DNA from: Cricetomys ansorgei
Lineage: Eukaryota; Chordata; Mammalia; Rodentia; Nesomyidae
DNA length: 64,000 bases
Assembly: GCA_026225945.1 (NCBI GenBank)
Contig: JAMJFZ010004061.1
Span: 22,618,001-22,682,000 of the forward strand
Direction of reading: 5' to 3'
This document shows positions 21,188 through 34,121 of the stretch, one piece after another. The notes beneath the pieces are model-generated. The model was not told the origin of the DNA, searched no databases, and worked only from the letters and a program-made list of their open reading frames with translations. Each line of letters begins with the position of its first letter. Within the stretch, counting starts at the first letter, position 1. Both the position numbers and the translations under genes were made by a program.

Positions 21188-24100
21188 CTGCGGGGTTTCA
21201 TGGTGACTTGAGAAAGTCACGATGAAAAGGACACTTGAAGTGCAAAATCCAGTGACTCTTTTCCATGACCACTTGAAGTATTAGACTTTCCTTGTAAGAG
21301 AAAAATGGTGAATTATCTTTACTAGACAATGTTAATCAGAGATAAGAACAACTGTCTGAGGGAAATGAATGGACTGGAATCAGTTAACTGGTTAAAAACT
21401 CAACAACATTCATGATAGGTGGAAGCTTTATGAAATCAGAATCCAAGGGCTCACAATCACATCCTTTTGGATCATAGGAAGAATCACTAGTTTATAATAT
21501 GGTCCCATTCTTGACTTTACAACAGAGGCTAAGTAGCAACAAAGGCCACAAAATCTAAAGTGTGCCCTATTGGGCCTTTCACCGAAGTTTGCCTACTCTT
21601 AAGATAAAAGAATCAGGAGAGTACCTTTCATGTATGCGCTCATTATCAGAATTTTCAAATTACTTTCTTGTGCCGCTGTCACTGATAAATTGCTAGGACA
21701 ACTGCTAAGTGTTAAATGAATCTCTTAGCAGGTTATAAGGTCATCTCCGTTAAGAGAAACTATCCCATGATCAAATGTGGATCTTAACTACCTACTCTAA
21801 TTTTCCCTTTCCTACAAGTCAGTAATCCTCTTAGAAAGAAAAGCTAACTATCCTTTCTTTTAAGATCCCTAAATCTCTTTACCTCATGTGACCTGGTGGT
21901 TTCCTCAAACATTGTGATTAATCTTACACGTGTTTCTAGTAAAGCTTTTGTCCTCTTGCTGCTCTTTCTCTTTCTCCGGTGTTGGAAAGGAGAGGCAAAT
22001 GGAACTAAGTAAGGCAATTGCAAGCCTCTCTGTGGGTTGCTGATGGCCAGCCTGGCGCTCCTGCAGCTCAAATGTGTATCGTGATTGGCTGGTTGCCACT
22101 GGGCCCCGGAGAACTAAGCTGTGATTCTGACTGAAAGCTTTCTGGTCTGTCTTAAGCTTTTCAGCTCATAGTAGCACAACTGTGTAACAAGTAAGGATGG
22201 AAACGAAAGGGCCATGAGACACTCTCTTTGTTTCTCTCAATATGTGATGGGGTAGGACAGAGGTAGTAAGTACATAAGAGGCCGAGATAGGTAGAATAAA
22301 TTGGTAGGTGTATTTTCCAAATTCATGTCCTAGGAACCTTGGAGTTTAGATTAACACAGCTCACACAGGTTCATTCTTGGAATGACAGCAGTGTAATCTC
22401 ATTAAGTACATTCACACTCTAACTAATGCATGAGCCTTTTCTGAGCTTCTTAATTTTCAAATTATCTCTGTTGTTCAGTCATCAGTGTGCTAACTAACAA
22501 AGATGTAGACCCTCTCTCTACTCAAGGAACTTCAGAATCCCAGAATGGGTTGGTTTCCTTTCCTGAATTCTCTGAATAACACAACTCTAATTATTAGAGT
22601 ATGTAACAGGTGGTACATGGTTATTATTTTATGCATTGCATATTCTCCAAAGCCAAGAACACTGTCAATTAGATAACAATGATTCACCCTTATAGGCACC
22701 CACCTAACCCAGACAATCACTGTTAAATACAATCAACTTCTATTTTTTCATGTTATTAACATAAAAAGTATAAAAATTGTACATAGTCAATGTGACACTA
22801 TTTAGGAAATAAAGCATTTCTTCAAAGCTTACTCTATCAGATTTTAAATATTAAATCAAAGGATGGAAGGTAATATCCAGTTGATTTGAATTGGTTCAAG
22901 AGTAGAAAAGTCTCTACAGCTAGGGAAGTCATTCTTTAAAACAGTGTAAAGCATCACCTCTACCCTGCTGTCTCTTTGCTACCATAGGACACATCACATT
23001 CTCACATAATATCCTGTGTGCTTGATAATATTTTTTTAAATTTTCTGTCCTGTTCAAACACAGGCTCAACAAGAGTAGGTATTTTTTCCATTTATACTCC
23101 CTAACACATGCTTATGCCAAAGGTTTAGAAACATGCTGCATACATAATAGGTATTATCAGTGAGATTATATACTTAGAGCACTTTTTATTTATTCTAAGT
23201 AGATATCAATCAATTTCACAGAGTAAAACGCAGAACTTCCTTGTATTCACTCAAGGCACAATTAGCCTAGTTTCTTAAATAAAAAAAAAGAAGGTTAATT
23301 TTTAGTAGTTTGTTAGATGTCTTTCCAGAGTGATGTTTTCACCAATTCTTGATTTTATTTAACAAATATTTAAAGAGGATTTACAATATTCTTTGAGATT
23401 ATTTCTCTGGCAATGGCATTTTTTTCCAGCTAAGCCTAAGTACAGACTCCTAGGCTGTCACTATTAACAGAGCAGATGTACACTGTAGAACCAAGGTCTC
23501 TGATCCACAGGGCCATCTGGATAGGATAAGCAAACCAGCCAGCCACACGATGCTACAAAATCTCTCTTCTATTCCAGGTAACATAAATCAATCAAAAGTT
23601 CAAAGGCAGGATTCTGATCAAGATCAGAAGGGAAATCAACCTAAGATTGGCTTATCCATTTTGCAGCTCTGGGTCTATGCTTGTCAACAGAGTCTTTGGC
23701 CAAGGAGTATCCACTGAGCAAGTGGGGGCCATCTATGCTGTCTTGCTCTGGTGCCCCCAGTCAAAATCAGCAGGTGTTAATTGCAACTCACTTATTTAAT
23801 GTTTCCACAGCAATCACTGTAGTAAACAGTTTTAATAAGCTTGGACTCAGACTCTCTTCTGTTTGTCTGCTAGCAACAGCGTGAAACAGAATCCAGCAAA
23901 CACAGAAAGTCCAGTGGTTCATGTGTTTTTGGGTGGCCTCACTTACTGTCCTGATTTATCTTTCTCTGTCCATGCCCTTAATTTCTTTATCTTCCAATAC
24001 CTACTCGGTGTCAGTTCTGATGGATAAGCCCTTGGCTGTGCTTTCTTGTCTTTTTTTTTTTTCTTCTTTCTTCAGTAATAGAGAATTTTAATCTTTCTAA

Positions 24101-24814
24101 TTTTTCTTTGTTTATATTTATCTTTTTTTTCTACTGGAATAGTTTTTAATTAATTTTCACTCATTATTTCCTAATTCTTATTTCGTGCCTACTTTGTTAG
24201 ATGAGCACCATGGTTCTCCATGAGCTCTAAATTTCATGACAACTATGCATGACAAAAACTGACTAGATCTCAAGATGTGTCACTTTCTCCAATCTTCTAG
24301 CATAACACGCTGCTTTTCTGTTGCCAATGACCAGACATTTTTCTGATTCAAAACAAGTAATAAAACAAAGCAAACAGACAACAACAAAATAAAACGACTG
24401 TCTCATTGTGAGGTCCACACCATTATTAGCTACATGAAAGGTGCAAAAAAGCTCAGAGTTTTGGATTATTTTATAATACAGGATTCAAGTATGTAGACAG
24501 AAATAATAATTCCATTTTCCCTACATGAACAAATGGCAGACACCACCAGGTACTCCTAGACTCCTTAACCTGTCAAATAAGGAAGTGGTCTAGAATACTT
24601 TTCTAGTATAGGATACTATATTTATGTGCTCCTGGTGCGTCTGAGTAGGAGCTGGTGATTAGTTATCTTATAACTAGCTTAGAGCAGAACATCTCCAAGC
24701 ATAGAATGCAACCTTTGTTCTGTTCTACTTTTAATTTTACATGGCACAAATCACATTTTAATAGTGTACAATTTGTTTAATTATGTTTATTTATGGTTCA
24801 TACTTCTTCTTAGA
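21188..24814. other. No feature recognised (3.6 kb)
   Basis: The longest stretch without a confident repeat. A weak L2-like 3' end may lie near 23060-23160. T-rich patch at 24049-24062. No exon with convincing coding character. Confidence 0.42.
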
Positions 24815-24922
24815 CTGTCAGCTCCACATAGTCAATATCAATATGCAAGTACCTGAACAATGCCTGGCATATAACATATGCAGAAAATATGTCAAATGAA
24901 TGAATGAATGAATGAATGAATG
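24815..24922 (+). mobile_element. L2/MIR3 3' end with (GAAT)n
   Basis: 'gactgtcagctccac', 'gaacaatgcctggcat' and 'gcagaaaatatgtcaaatg', then about six GAAT units (24897-24922), match the shared 3' end of L2 and MIR3, which normally finishes with TGAATGAATG. The terminal tetranucleotide has expanded. Confidence 0.78.
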
Positions 24923-24944
24923 TCATTGGGGCTAAATATGTATC

Positions 24945-25125
24945 AGAATTGGTAAAGGACTATCCTGTCACATATGAAGCTGGGTTCAACTCACAGCCCC
25001 AGTGTATTGTGTGACTGTAATCTCTGAACTCAGGAGGTAAATATTGAAGGATCAGAAATACAAAATCTTTTTAACCTACAGAGAAAGTATGTGGCCAGGC
25101 TGGACTACATGAGATCCTTTATTAA
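24945..25125 (+). mobile_element. B4-type SINE (old)
   Basis: 'gctgggttcaactcacagcc' is the B box of an ID/B4-type tRNA-like head. It is followed by a B1-like half: 'gactgtaatctctgaac', 'caggaggtaaatattg', 'ccaggctggactacatgaga'. A-rich tail lost. Confidence 0.68.
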
Positions 25126-25609
25126 TTTTTTTAAAGATTGAATATCTTATTCTATGTGCATACAATCCTCAAGGCCTTCTGGAAAAGGTGAGGCCAATGA
25201 GTCATCTAATGTACTACATTTTAGGATGCAATTGCTGTTTGGCTAATCCTAAACACATAGGAGTGTCTTCAAATCCTCCACCCCAGACACTAAACACATC
25301 TTCCCTGAATCCAGCTCTTCTAGCCATCTTTGTTAGAAACAGTCGTCTAGGCACAGCTGTATCCACTGAATTGCAATCACTGGGGGAGACTGTGGCCTGG
25401 GAACTGCACTGCTCATGGGTACTCTGTCATTCTTACACATAATTTTGGGGGAGAATCATTGTTTGACTTTAAGCAGTACTGCCAAGGTGAATTTTTCATT
25501 AAGTTATCTCTGGAAAGCTCCCTCCTCATCTCATTACACAAACTTCACAAACTTTCAGTGGCTTAACTTCCCTCTCTTCTTAAAAAGTATAGCAACAGTT
25601 AACCCGCCA

Positions 25610-25795
25610 CTCGCCTAAGTACTTTGCCATTTATGATACACAGAATCATCACACAGTACTGTGTGAATAGTACTGTCTTTTTGTCACTTACTTATGAGAG
25701 AGCTGGCACAGAGAGGTTACGCAGTTTCCCTGAGGTCACATAACTAGGAAGGCAGACTTGAGACTCACATCCATATAACCTTATTCCACAGACCA
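25610..25795 (-). mobile_element. MIR SINE
   Basis: 'ggcacagagaggttacgcag', 'tttccctgaggtcacataac' and 'taggaaggcagacttgag' give the reverse complement of the MIR core in good order. The preceding 'atcatcacacagtactgtg' fits the 3' half. Confidence 0.78.
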
Positions 25796-26073
25796 TGGAT
25801 GCATAGGCTAAGCTTAATGTTCTACAAAATAAGAAGTTGTTTTAATGTAAATCTTAGACTATCTCAAATGTCCTCTCTTTGTTTCACTATATTCTCCTTG
25901 TTATTCTAGTTATTTTCTACCCAAAACCTTTGAATTAAATGCACATTCATACTCTATGAAGAAGTACAGTCTATTAGTGTTATCCTTTGGAGGAAGCATC
26001 TGCCTTGCTTCACTGTGATGGCTCAGTTTCCTCATAGTTATAAAATAAGCTGTTATGTGACCCAACAAATCAG

Positions 26074-26418
26074 TTCCTTAGTTAATTTTCTATTTCTGTG
26101 ATAAAACATCATGACCAAAGCATTTAATTGTGTTTTAACTGTGCTTACAGTTCCCAAGGGTTAGAGTCCATGAAAATGGGACAAAGACACAGCTGCAGAA
26201 ACAGCTAAGAGCTCATATCTCAAGCAAGCATTAGGTAGAGCACACTGGGAATAGCCTGGGAATGGGCTTTTGAAACCTCAAACCATGGCCCAGTGTCATG
26301 GGGCGTGTCTTCCAATAAAACCACACCTCCTAATCTATCCCAAACAGCTCCACCAACTGGAGACTAAGTACTCAATCATAAGAGACTTTGGGAGCCATTC
26401 TTATTCAAATCACCACAA
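26074..26418 (-). mobile_element. MaLR-like solo LTR
   Basis: Reverse complement of the same LTR type as at 11572: 'tttctgtgataaaacatcat', 'gggcttttgaaacctcaaac', 'aaaaccacacctcctaatct', 'caaacagctccaccaactgg' and 'attcaaatcaccaca'. Full or near-full length, no internal region. Confidence 0.85.
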
Positions 26419-29400
26419 TAAGGAAGGAGTGGTAACAACCCAATTCTGCAAACAACTTTGTTCCAATCACCATGATAATAAAGTTCCCTTTGCTTTTATC
26501 TCCTGTACCCACCAAAGTAACCTGAAAAAAGTCCTGTTTTATTTTATTTGTTAATGGTTTTATGCATATATATATAATGGATTTTGGCCATTTTCAAACC
26601 CTACTCCTCTCTTTTAATTATTGCTTTGTCTCCTGTTCCTAGTTTAACAGGTAATTTTGAAGAGCCTGGAGTTTTTGGGTTCCTTGTTTCGTTTTTCTTT
26701 AGCCCTATTTTTTATGTTTTCAATGAATGAGATATGAATACATATTTTGAATTTCAAATAAGCTTCTGCCTATCACTTCTATCTCTCAATGAAACACTAG
26801 CCGTGCCCTTGAAGCCCATTGCTTATGGATAGGAAGAAAATACTATGAAAAGAAAGCAGAAATCAATTCTTGGCCTTTGAGTTTCCAACGCACAAAGCAT
26901 TCCCCTAGGATAGAATCAAAATTACTCATAAGTAAAGAGCATTGATTTGGGAAAACTCAGATAAATAAAGGTCAGGCTGTCTTACTTAGCCCCATTTCCC
27001 TCATCACTTGTGATAGCAACTCCCAATTGAAAGGAGAAGTAAAGGGCAGGCTCATGAGAAGGGGATGTGAGTAAGTGTGTGCACAAGTTCATGGAAGCTT
27101 GGAGATAGGAAAGTGGAGAGAGAGTACCCTTGTATTTCAGACGAGGGGCCAGGAGAATCAATACAAACCCAGAAAATATCTCTTAGGTATATATTGTTAC
27201 ATAAAAAGTATAAGAAGCCACTGAACTGAAATAGGTTCCTGCCCTGGACCTTCCACATACCATACTAAATACTAAAGCATGCTGGAGTTCCATTCATGAA
27301 ACTGAAGACAAGTGGTTATACAACCAGAGAAACAGCAGGGAGAAATCCCAGCCAAATTTCTCCAACAGTCCAGTTTCCATGGCCATGATAATGGAGTTCA
27401 CTTTGCTTTTACCAGTACAAAAAGAAGAGGAGGAAGGGAGGGGGCCATAGGGAAAGAAGGAGGAGGCTGATGCTAACCAATTAGTTCCCTCTAAAAATGA
27501 TTATCCTTTCTCTCTGCCCCTACTTTACAAGAAAGGTAACATTCAAATGGCAGATTCTTCCAGGGATTTTGTTTCTGCGTTCTTCATCCCCATTCTGTTT
27601 GTGAATCACCGTCTCTCGCTTGGCTCATTGAGATACTTATTATATGCCGTAGAAAGAAATGTTGTCCAAGTCTAGAATTCTAAAAGGTCAATTTATGGTA
27701 TTTAGTTAATTTTTTTTTGTTATTGTGCCTACTGAGAATACATTGGCAGAGAAGGTATCATGTGGCCTGATCATTCAGGAACAGCACAACGATCTACCTG
27801 CAAAAAGTAAAAGTAACCTAGAAAGAACTGAGGACTGCCAGAAATAACATCCTTAGGCTAATAATACAGCACTGCCATGGCAGAAGGAATTCGTGTTCTC
27901 CAAAGCATTTTGGGGAGCCATGAGAGAGAACTAGCCTCGAACTTAGGTATAAAAGTTGAGCCCGCAATGTACTGAAAAGTGACAGAATCCACGGGAAACA
28001 GGAGTCTCACGCACAGAATAATTGCTCCGTTTCCATTCCAACTCCCACCCTCCATGACTTCCACAACATGGGATTCTCAACAAACCCCATGGATGAGTGT
28101 TGTCTTCTCTTGATCAGAATGCTGCTCACCAGGGAGGTGGGTAAAAGGTATTTGTGGATGAAACAGAGGAATTCACACAGCTTTAGAGACAGGAATTTTT
28201 GCCAGCACGGTCCTCCAATGATGAGCATGAATTCGTCTAGTCATCATGAGCAGGAGTGACTTGAAGAATTCAGAAGATCACATCAGAACTCACCCTTCCA
28301 CTCACAGATTTCTGGTACAGATGAAAAGCATCCCAAGTCCCACATGGATTCTGAAATAGCAATTATGAACACAGTAAAGAAAGCATACAGAAGACCTAAT
28401 TATATTATTTTGGTTTGTAAACTAAATAGCCCACGGGACTCTTAAAAGGCTCACAATAGAAGTGCCACTTGTTAAGGTCTTTCCAGACAGAGATTTGTAA
28501 TATTTGCTTAAAAATGAATCATAATCACATTGTTCCCTGTGAGCTCTTCTTGGGGGAAATGTGGATGCCAGATTATCCTGAAACCCCAAGCTAATTTTTA
28601 CATATCAGATAACCACAGACCTTCATTTTTGATCAATGACAAAACAATGATTGTCAATACACAGATGTTAGAATGTAAGAATACACAGGGGAAGGAGGAG
28701 GATTTGGAAAATTAAGGGAAGAAGCAAGCAAGAGATGCAGTATGAGGAAATTCTCTTATTCTCTGACCATCAACGCTGCAAGAACACTTTGAACTCAACC
28801 ACTGCTGTTTCAATTATTTTTAAACTAAAATAATTCAAAGACTTATTTGAAATAAAGATGAAGATAAAAAGAGCATGAATACAGAATAGCCATTCTGTGA
28901 CTGGGGTGTGAAGGACATAGGAATACTGAACAGTGTTATCTCAAGCACAGTTGTGAGTGTATTGTTTTAATAGTTGGTCCTTCCAAACACTGTACAGCAC
29001 CCATCTTAGCCTTAGAATGAAGGAAAGCAACACTGTGACATTTATGAAATGCTCTGAATTGTGAACCTCATACGCTATAGAGCTCAAGTTCGGAAAATAA
29101 CTCCTCTACGATGCAGTCCTTGAGCTAGTTTAACAGGAGGTGTCTGGGTACAGTTGGGGAGTACTTATGAGTGGATTAGTGACTCTTCTGCAAATGAATT
29201 CTTGTTTTTGAGAGAGTGGGTCAGTGACTGTAAAATGAGTTATTACAAGAAAAAAAAAATCCTTCTCTTGCCTCTCTGTCTTCTGGATATGCCCACTTCC
29301 TCTTCTGCTACAAGGAGAACATATGAAAAGTTTAGCACATGATGGCATTACACCTGTGGGCATTCCAACATCCACTATGAGACAATATGACTTTCTATTC

Positions 29401-29680
29401 TTTAAAAATACTCCAACCTTGCACATTCTGTTACAGCAATAGAAAGCATGTTTAAAATTGTTGATTTAACTGGATTTTCATTGGGTTGGTTGCTATCTAT
29501 ATTTCTCTGTGTGCTGGTGTTAAAGAATATATTGTTGGCTGTGGCACATAAACAGACAGAGAGAGCCCAGATGGGCAGGAGGTGTCATAGGAGTCAGAAG
29601 CATTTATTTTTACTTGAATTTAATCAATTACTGCCACATTAGAATATTCTGGATTTAGGAAATGTTATGAATTAGGGACA
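26419..29680. other. No confident feature (3.3 kb)
   Basis: Holds a purine-rich patch (27419-27470) and a 29-bp near-duplicate word (26470-26498 and 27383-27411, 26 of 29 bases equal). No repeat family or exon is recognised. Overlapping open frames on both strands near 27.9-28.3 kb and 29.1-29.4 kb lack domains. Confidence 0.4.
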
Positions 29681-29718
29681 TGTAGGTATAGATGCCAGAT
29701 GTAGGTATAGATGCCAGT
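29681..29718. repeat. 2 x 19-bp tandem duplication
   Basis: The 19-bp word 'tgtaggtatagatgccaga' is followed at once by 'tgtaggtatagatgccagt', 18 of 19 bases equal. A recent replication-slippage type duplication. Confidence 0.95.
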
Positions 29719-29747
29719 CATTGATTCAGGTTCAAAACCGTTTAATT

Positions 29748-29910
29748 GCCTGGTGGTGGTGGTGAATGCCTTTAATCCTAGCATGCAGGAGGCAGAGGCA
29801 GGTGGCTTTCTGTGAATTCGAGACCACTGTGTCTCCAGAGTGAGTTCCAGGACAGCCAGATTTACAACAGAGAAACCCTTTCTGGGAAAAACAAACAAAC
29901 AAACAAACAC
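29748..29910 (+). mobile_element. B1 SINE
   Basis: Full length: 'gcctggtggtggtggtgaat', 'ggaggcagaggcaggtgg', 'gagttccaggacagccag', then the TTACAA variant ('tttacaacagagaaac') and an (AAAC)n tail. The minus-strand open frame over it is accidental. Confidence 0.96.
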
Positions 29911-30104
29911 ATTTATTCTTTTGTCTAATTGAATCACCAGTACTTAGTCCTGGAGCCCTAGAGTGTTTCTGCCCCTGTATAATCTAATCTCAAGCTTAGA
30001 ACTGGAAGGCTTCTGCCTCCATACACTCTAGAACATTTAAACTACTAGTGTGGACTTAGAAGGCTTCATTTTAAGCCTGTGAGATGAACTGCTTACTAAG
30101 CCAC

Positions 30105-30760
30105 TCTGACTAGCTCCTTCTTAACTCTGTCTCTTCTGGTTCAACTCAACTCACTTGCTGTTCTGACCCAAACTCTCCTCCAAGCTACTTGGTTTAAACT
30201 GACCTTCTGAGCCAGCTTACTGTTTCTGACTGAGCTCTTCTGATTCCATCCTACTTAGGCAGATTCTGGCTCACACTCTGACTGCCTCACACTGAATCGC
30301 TCTGCTCAGCTCCAAACTGACTCACTTTTCCTGTCTGATACTGACTTCTTCTGCCAAGCTGACTCTTGAGCTTTCATTGCTCCATACTGCCTCAGTCAGC
30401 TTCTATGCCTTATCCTCAGACAGACTGCTTTATTGTCTTGTCCTCCATCTACCTGCTTCAGACTGATCACTTCAGTGATCTTACTATGTAACTGTAATTG
30501 CCTATGTAACTCCTCTGTAACTGACTCTGCTTGTAACTGATTCTTCTGTTACTGATTCTTGACTCTTCTGGCTTGGAGCTGAGAGCTCACTTTTTTCCTA
30601 GTGAGAGTTTAGACATGTCCTCTCACTCACTCTGCTAACTTTTCCTCTGATTATCACTTTTCCTGTCATGTACCCTGTCTCATCTCAGATGTCACTTTCT
30701 GTGTGACAACGACTCCTGAGTTCTGATTCTACACTCTGTTTTTCTTATGGATTAAAAATA
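30105..30760. repeat. CTGACT/GTAACTGA-rich dispersed repeat
   Basis: Over 600 bp built from degenerate CTGACT, CTGAGCT and GTAACTGA words, with 'tgtaactg' repeated at 30487-30540. It is pyrimidine-biased with no stable unit length. Just after it, 'tactgggattaaagatg' (about 30785-30801) looks like a minus-strand B1 scrap. Known in kind from muroid genomes; the family name is not known to me. Confidence 0.65.
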
Positions 30761-31005
30761 TGGGCAGCTACTACCTTCTGAATACTGGGATTAAAGATGT
30801 TTACCAACATTCTTTTTACCCTAGAGCAGCCATACTCATGGATTAAGGGACCAAATATTCCTCTACATATCACACCTGATGTGGTTTAAAATTCTTAATT
30901 TTATTATTACTCTTTACCTAAATATGCCTCTATAGGGGCAAGGCAAAATAAGGGAATCAATAAGAATATGAAGTCACACTGCAATATTAGGTACCTGGAA
31001 GGGGT

Positions 31006-31076
31006 GGAAGGAAGGAAGGAAGGAAGGAAGGAAGGAAGGAAGGAAGGAAGGAAGGAAGGAGGGAAGGAAGGAAGAA
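31006..31076. repeat. (GGAA)n microsatellite
   Basis: About 17 GGAA units with one GGGA interruption near the end. Open frames on the other strand are Ser/Phe/Leu/Pro runs and not genes. Confidence 0.97.
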
Positions 31077-31439
31077 GAGAACCTATCCCAGTTCCAAAAT
31101 ATGGAGGAAAAGCAGATTCCGCATTGTGCAAGTCTTTGCATAATTAGTATTTCCAACAATTTCACTACCCAAAGCAAACAACAAAGCCAAATTCAATAGA
31201 CTTTTACCCTTTGATAGAAGAAACTACAAAGTCCTGTTGCAAAAAGGACAATAGGAAGGGATGAAAAAACAACTCAACTCTGATCAATCCTCTGTAGACA
31301 AACCAGTTGATCACATGTGACTGTCCTGGATCCTCTGCCTGCTTTCTATATTGATTTTGTCTACTAAAGTGCCAACCAAGTCTTAACTGCTTTGGCTCAG
31401 CAATAGATCCTCATATCTTATAATGTTAAGTGATCTAGA
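31077..31439. other. No feature recognised
   Basis: No supported feature. Confidence 0.4.
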
Positions 31440-31530
31440 TTTGGATTTGTTCTCTTGGGCCACTGAATTTCCATTTAACTTGTAGAATCAGTGTGTCAAT
31501 TTCCACAGAGGTATCTCCTGGTATTAAATA
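31440..31530 (-). mobile_element. L1M scrap (tentative)
   Basis: 'cttgtagaatcagtgtgtca', 'atttccacagaggtatctc' and 'ctggtatt' resemble the reverse complement of an L1M ORF2 segment. Short, so tentative. Confidence 0.45.
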
Positions 31531-31560
31531 ATTTTTATAGATAAAATTTTTATAGATAAC
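31531..31560. repeat. 2 x 15-bp tandem duplication
   Basis: 'atttttatagataaa' followed by 'atttttatagataac', 14 of 15 bases equal. Confidence 0.9.
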
Positions 31561-32399
31561 ACTGAGAGAGTATTAAGCTGATCCCTGTACTTAGGAAAAT
31601 CAGCAAGAGAAGTATCTCTCCTTCTTTTGTGTTTCAGGAAACAGTTTGGTAAAGAGAACTGCTTTGTCCTATTTGACTTAGAGAAGATGCTCAGATGATC
31701 TGTCTAGGAAAGATTCAGACACTAACCTTTAGAAATATCTACTTTAGACAAATATTATGATCATGTTATCTACTTAACCTCACAAATGAACCTGGGAAAA
31801 GTATCCTCTACTTAGACCTCATTTTTAGTGGGACTACTCTCTTTCCATACTCTCTTAAACTCTGACTTGATCCCAAGTTAAAGGCAACATTTAATGTAAA
31901 ACAAAGGCCCCTTCCAAAAATCAGCTGACTACAAAGAAAAATACTTTCTCTACAGGGCTCTTAGCAGGGCTCCTTCCCCACATTACCTGCTTCCTCCCAC
32001 ATCCTGGTTCTTATACCTTAGTTTACTTTTCAATGTAAAAGAAACCCCTAACTTTAGGATGTGGGCAGCTTTTATAGTCAGTGAGTTCTCATTGCAGTAG
32101 AAGCCCTCTCCCCAGTTTACTGGTCTTCTCCTTATTTTATATAAAGATCCTCCTATAATAATAAGCCCCTTTTACATTTTATACATGAATTTCTTTATAT
32201 TTGGCAAGTCTATGATTCATCTTCAAAAACTGTTTTCATATCAAGTTTTTCAGTTAATTTACATGGTATACAATTTAATTATTAGGATCTCCTTTATCCA
32301 ATATAATGTTTTCTAGTTGTTAACACTACAATAACACACCCCTTTTTTGTTTATATTCTTAAGGAAATGCTTTAATCATGCTATCATAAACTGTATTTT
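31561..32399. other. No feature recognised
   Basis: No supported feature. Confidence 0.42.
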
Positions 32400-32590
32400 G
32401 TTTTATGACATTTACGTATTTACATGTGTGTGTCGTGTGTGTGTGTGTGTTGCACATGCATGTCATAGCATGTGTGTGGAGGTCAAAGGACAGCTTTTGA
32501 GAGTTGATTCTCTCCTTCCATCATGTGGGCTTTGGAAATCAAATTCAGGTCATCAGGCTGGATGGCAATTCCATCTCTCTGCCCCATAAA
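32400..32590 (-). mobile_element. B3 SINE
   Basis: Reverse-complement B3: a TG-rich tail side (32424-32451), 'tgtgtggaggtcaaaggac', 'ttgattctctccttccatc', 'atgtgggctttggaaatc', 'attcaggtcatcaggctgg' and 'ccatctctctgcccc'. The + strand open frame 32347-32589 runs through it and is not coding. Confidence 0.92.
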
Positions 32591-33690
32591 TTGTATTTCT
32601 AAAGTTCGTTTTCTAAATGTCTATAGATGATGGGTCTTTTTTGACCTTAGTAAAAATCACCTATTAATTATACTTTATGTATTTAACTCTAGCTCTTTCA
32701 TCTACACAATCCTTATATTAGTAACACGCCTCCTTATTTCTTTATAGCTCTTATGGCTTTTGTTTCATCCTGTTGCCTCACTGTACTGCTAGGATCAATA
32801 GACTAAAGCTTAAATGCAAAATATTGAGAAATTCTTAATTAATTCTCTATCTGATGATTAAAGCCTTCAATAGATAATCATTAAGTAACACTTCAGTGGG
32901 CTTTTTGGAGAGTTTTGACTATATCTATAATTAGGCTATCCTATGCTAGTTTATTATAGCTTTAATCCATTGATGCAAATTTAGCTAGAATATATTCTCA
33001 GAGCTGAGTTGACCTTGAAAGTTACATGGCTACAGAAACTACAGAAAACAGAACTTTCACTCTGGTTCCAAGTCAAATTTCCTTTACAGTTATTTTGAGC
33101 AAGAGACACTTGGCTGTTTTTCATGTTTTCAAATGTAGCCAACTGTGTTTTCAGATGCAAAAGTTAGAAAATCCCTAACTTAATGCACATCTATTAAATT
33201 GAAGACATTAAATACACAGCTTTGATGGAAGGTGGTTAGGCATCAAAATCAAATGTACAATACCTTAACACTAAGAAATGCTTTTAGAAATGATATTTTA
33301 TATTACCCAACCAAATAGGCTTTCAACTGCATATGTCTAGTAAAATGCATGGAAATATTGTTATAAATAGCAAAATGGGAGGGGGATCCAAATATCAAGT
33401 AACACAGAAATCTATGGATACTTATATAAATAATAACCATAGAGTAGCAATTTTGGTAACCCTGAAAAATAAAATATTGCACATAGTTTATTGTTAATAC
33501 GTGTGATATCTATTTCTTAGAGTTTAGGCAAAATCAAAATAATATAGATGGTGTGAAATAATGTTTGTTTAAAAAAATCAATGTTTAAATATCACATTTA
33601 AACTATAAAGGTATATATACAACATGTTAATGGTGAAGAGCTAATAAACTATGTAAAATATAAAGAGTACATTTGTTTATACATGTGTTT
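32591..33690. other. No feature recognised (1.1 kb)
   Basis: AT-rich with no recognised family. Confidence 0.42.
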
Positions 33691-34121
33691 GCGCTGGTTA
33701 GGTCTTTGTAGACAGAGTCATCTGGGAAGAGGAACTTCATCTCACTTTTCTTTACCAGACTGGCCTATAAGCAAACCTGAGGGATATTTTCCCGATTCAT
33801 GAAAAATGTGATAAGGCCCAGCCCACTGTGAGCAGTGCCATTCCCAGGTAGGTGGTCCTGGGTTGCATAAGACAGCAAACGGAGCAAACCACAGGGAACA
33901 AGTCAGTAAGTAGCATTCCTCCATGGCCTGTGCTTCAGTTTCTACCTCCAGGTTCCTGTCTTGAGTTCCTGCCCTGAATTCCCTTTGTGATGGCCTATAA
34001 GATGCAAATAAATATAATATAAGCCAAAATAAACCCTTTCCTCCACAAGATACTTTCGGTCGCTGTATTTTATCACAGCAACAGATAAAAAAAATAAAAA
34101 ACAAAACTAAAAACTAAGACA
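33691..34121 (+). mobile_element. Rodent MaLR-like solo LTR
   Basis: 'ggcccagcccactgtgagca', 'ggtcctgggttgcataaga', 'ttcctccatggcctgtgctt', 'taagccaaaataaaccc' (AATAAA) and the end 'aaactaagaca' form the ordered signature. A TATA-like 'tataatataa' duplication precedes the polyadenylation region, and an A-rich insertion interrupts the 3' end. The 120-codon minus-strand frame 33742-34104 is chance. Confidence 0.85.

Noticed and set aside
23060..23160. Possible L2 3' end
   Set aside because: Only weak resemblance to the 'gcctggcacatagtagg' region; left as a note.
33742..34104. 120-codon minus-strand frame
   Set aside because: Entirely antisense to a MaLR-like LTR.
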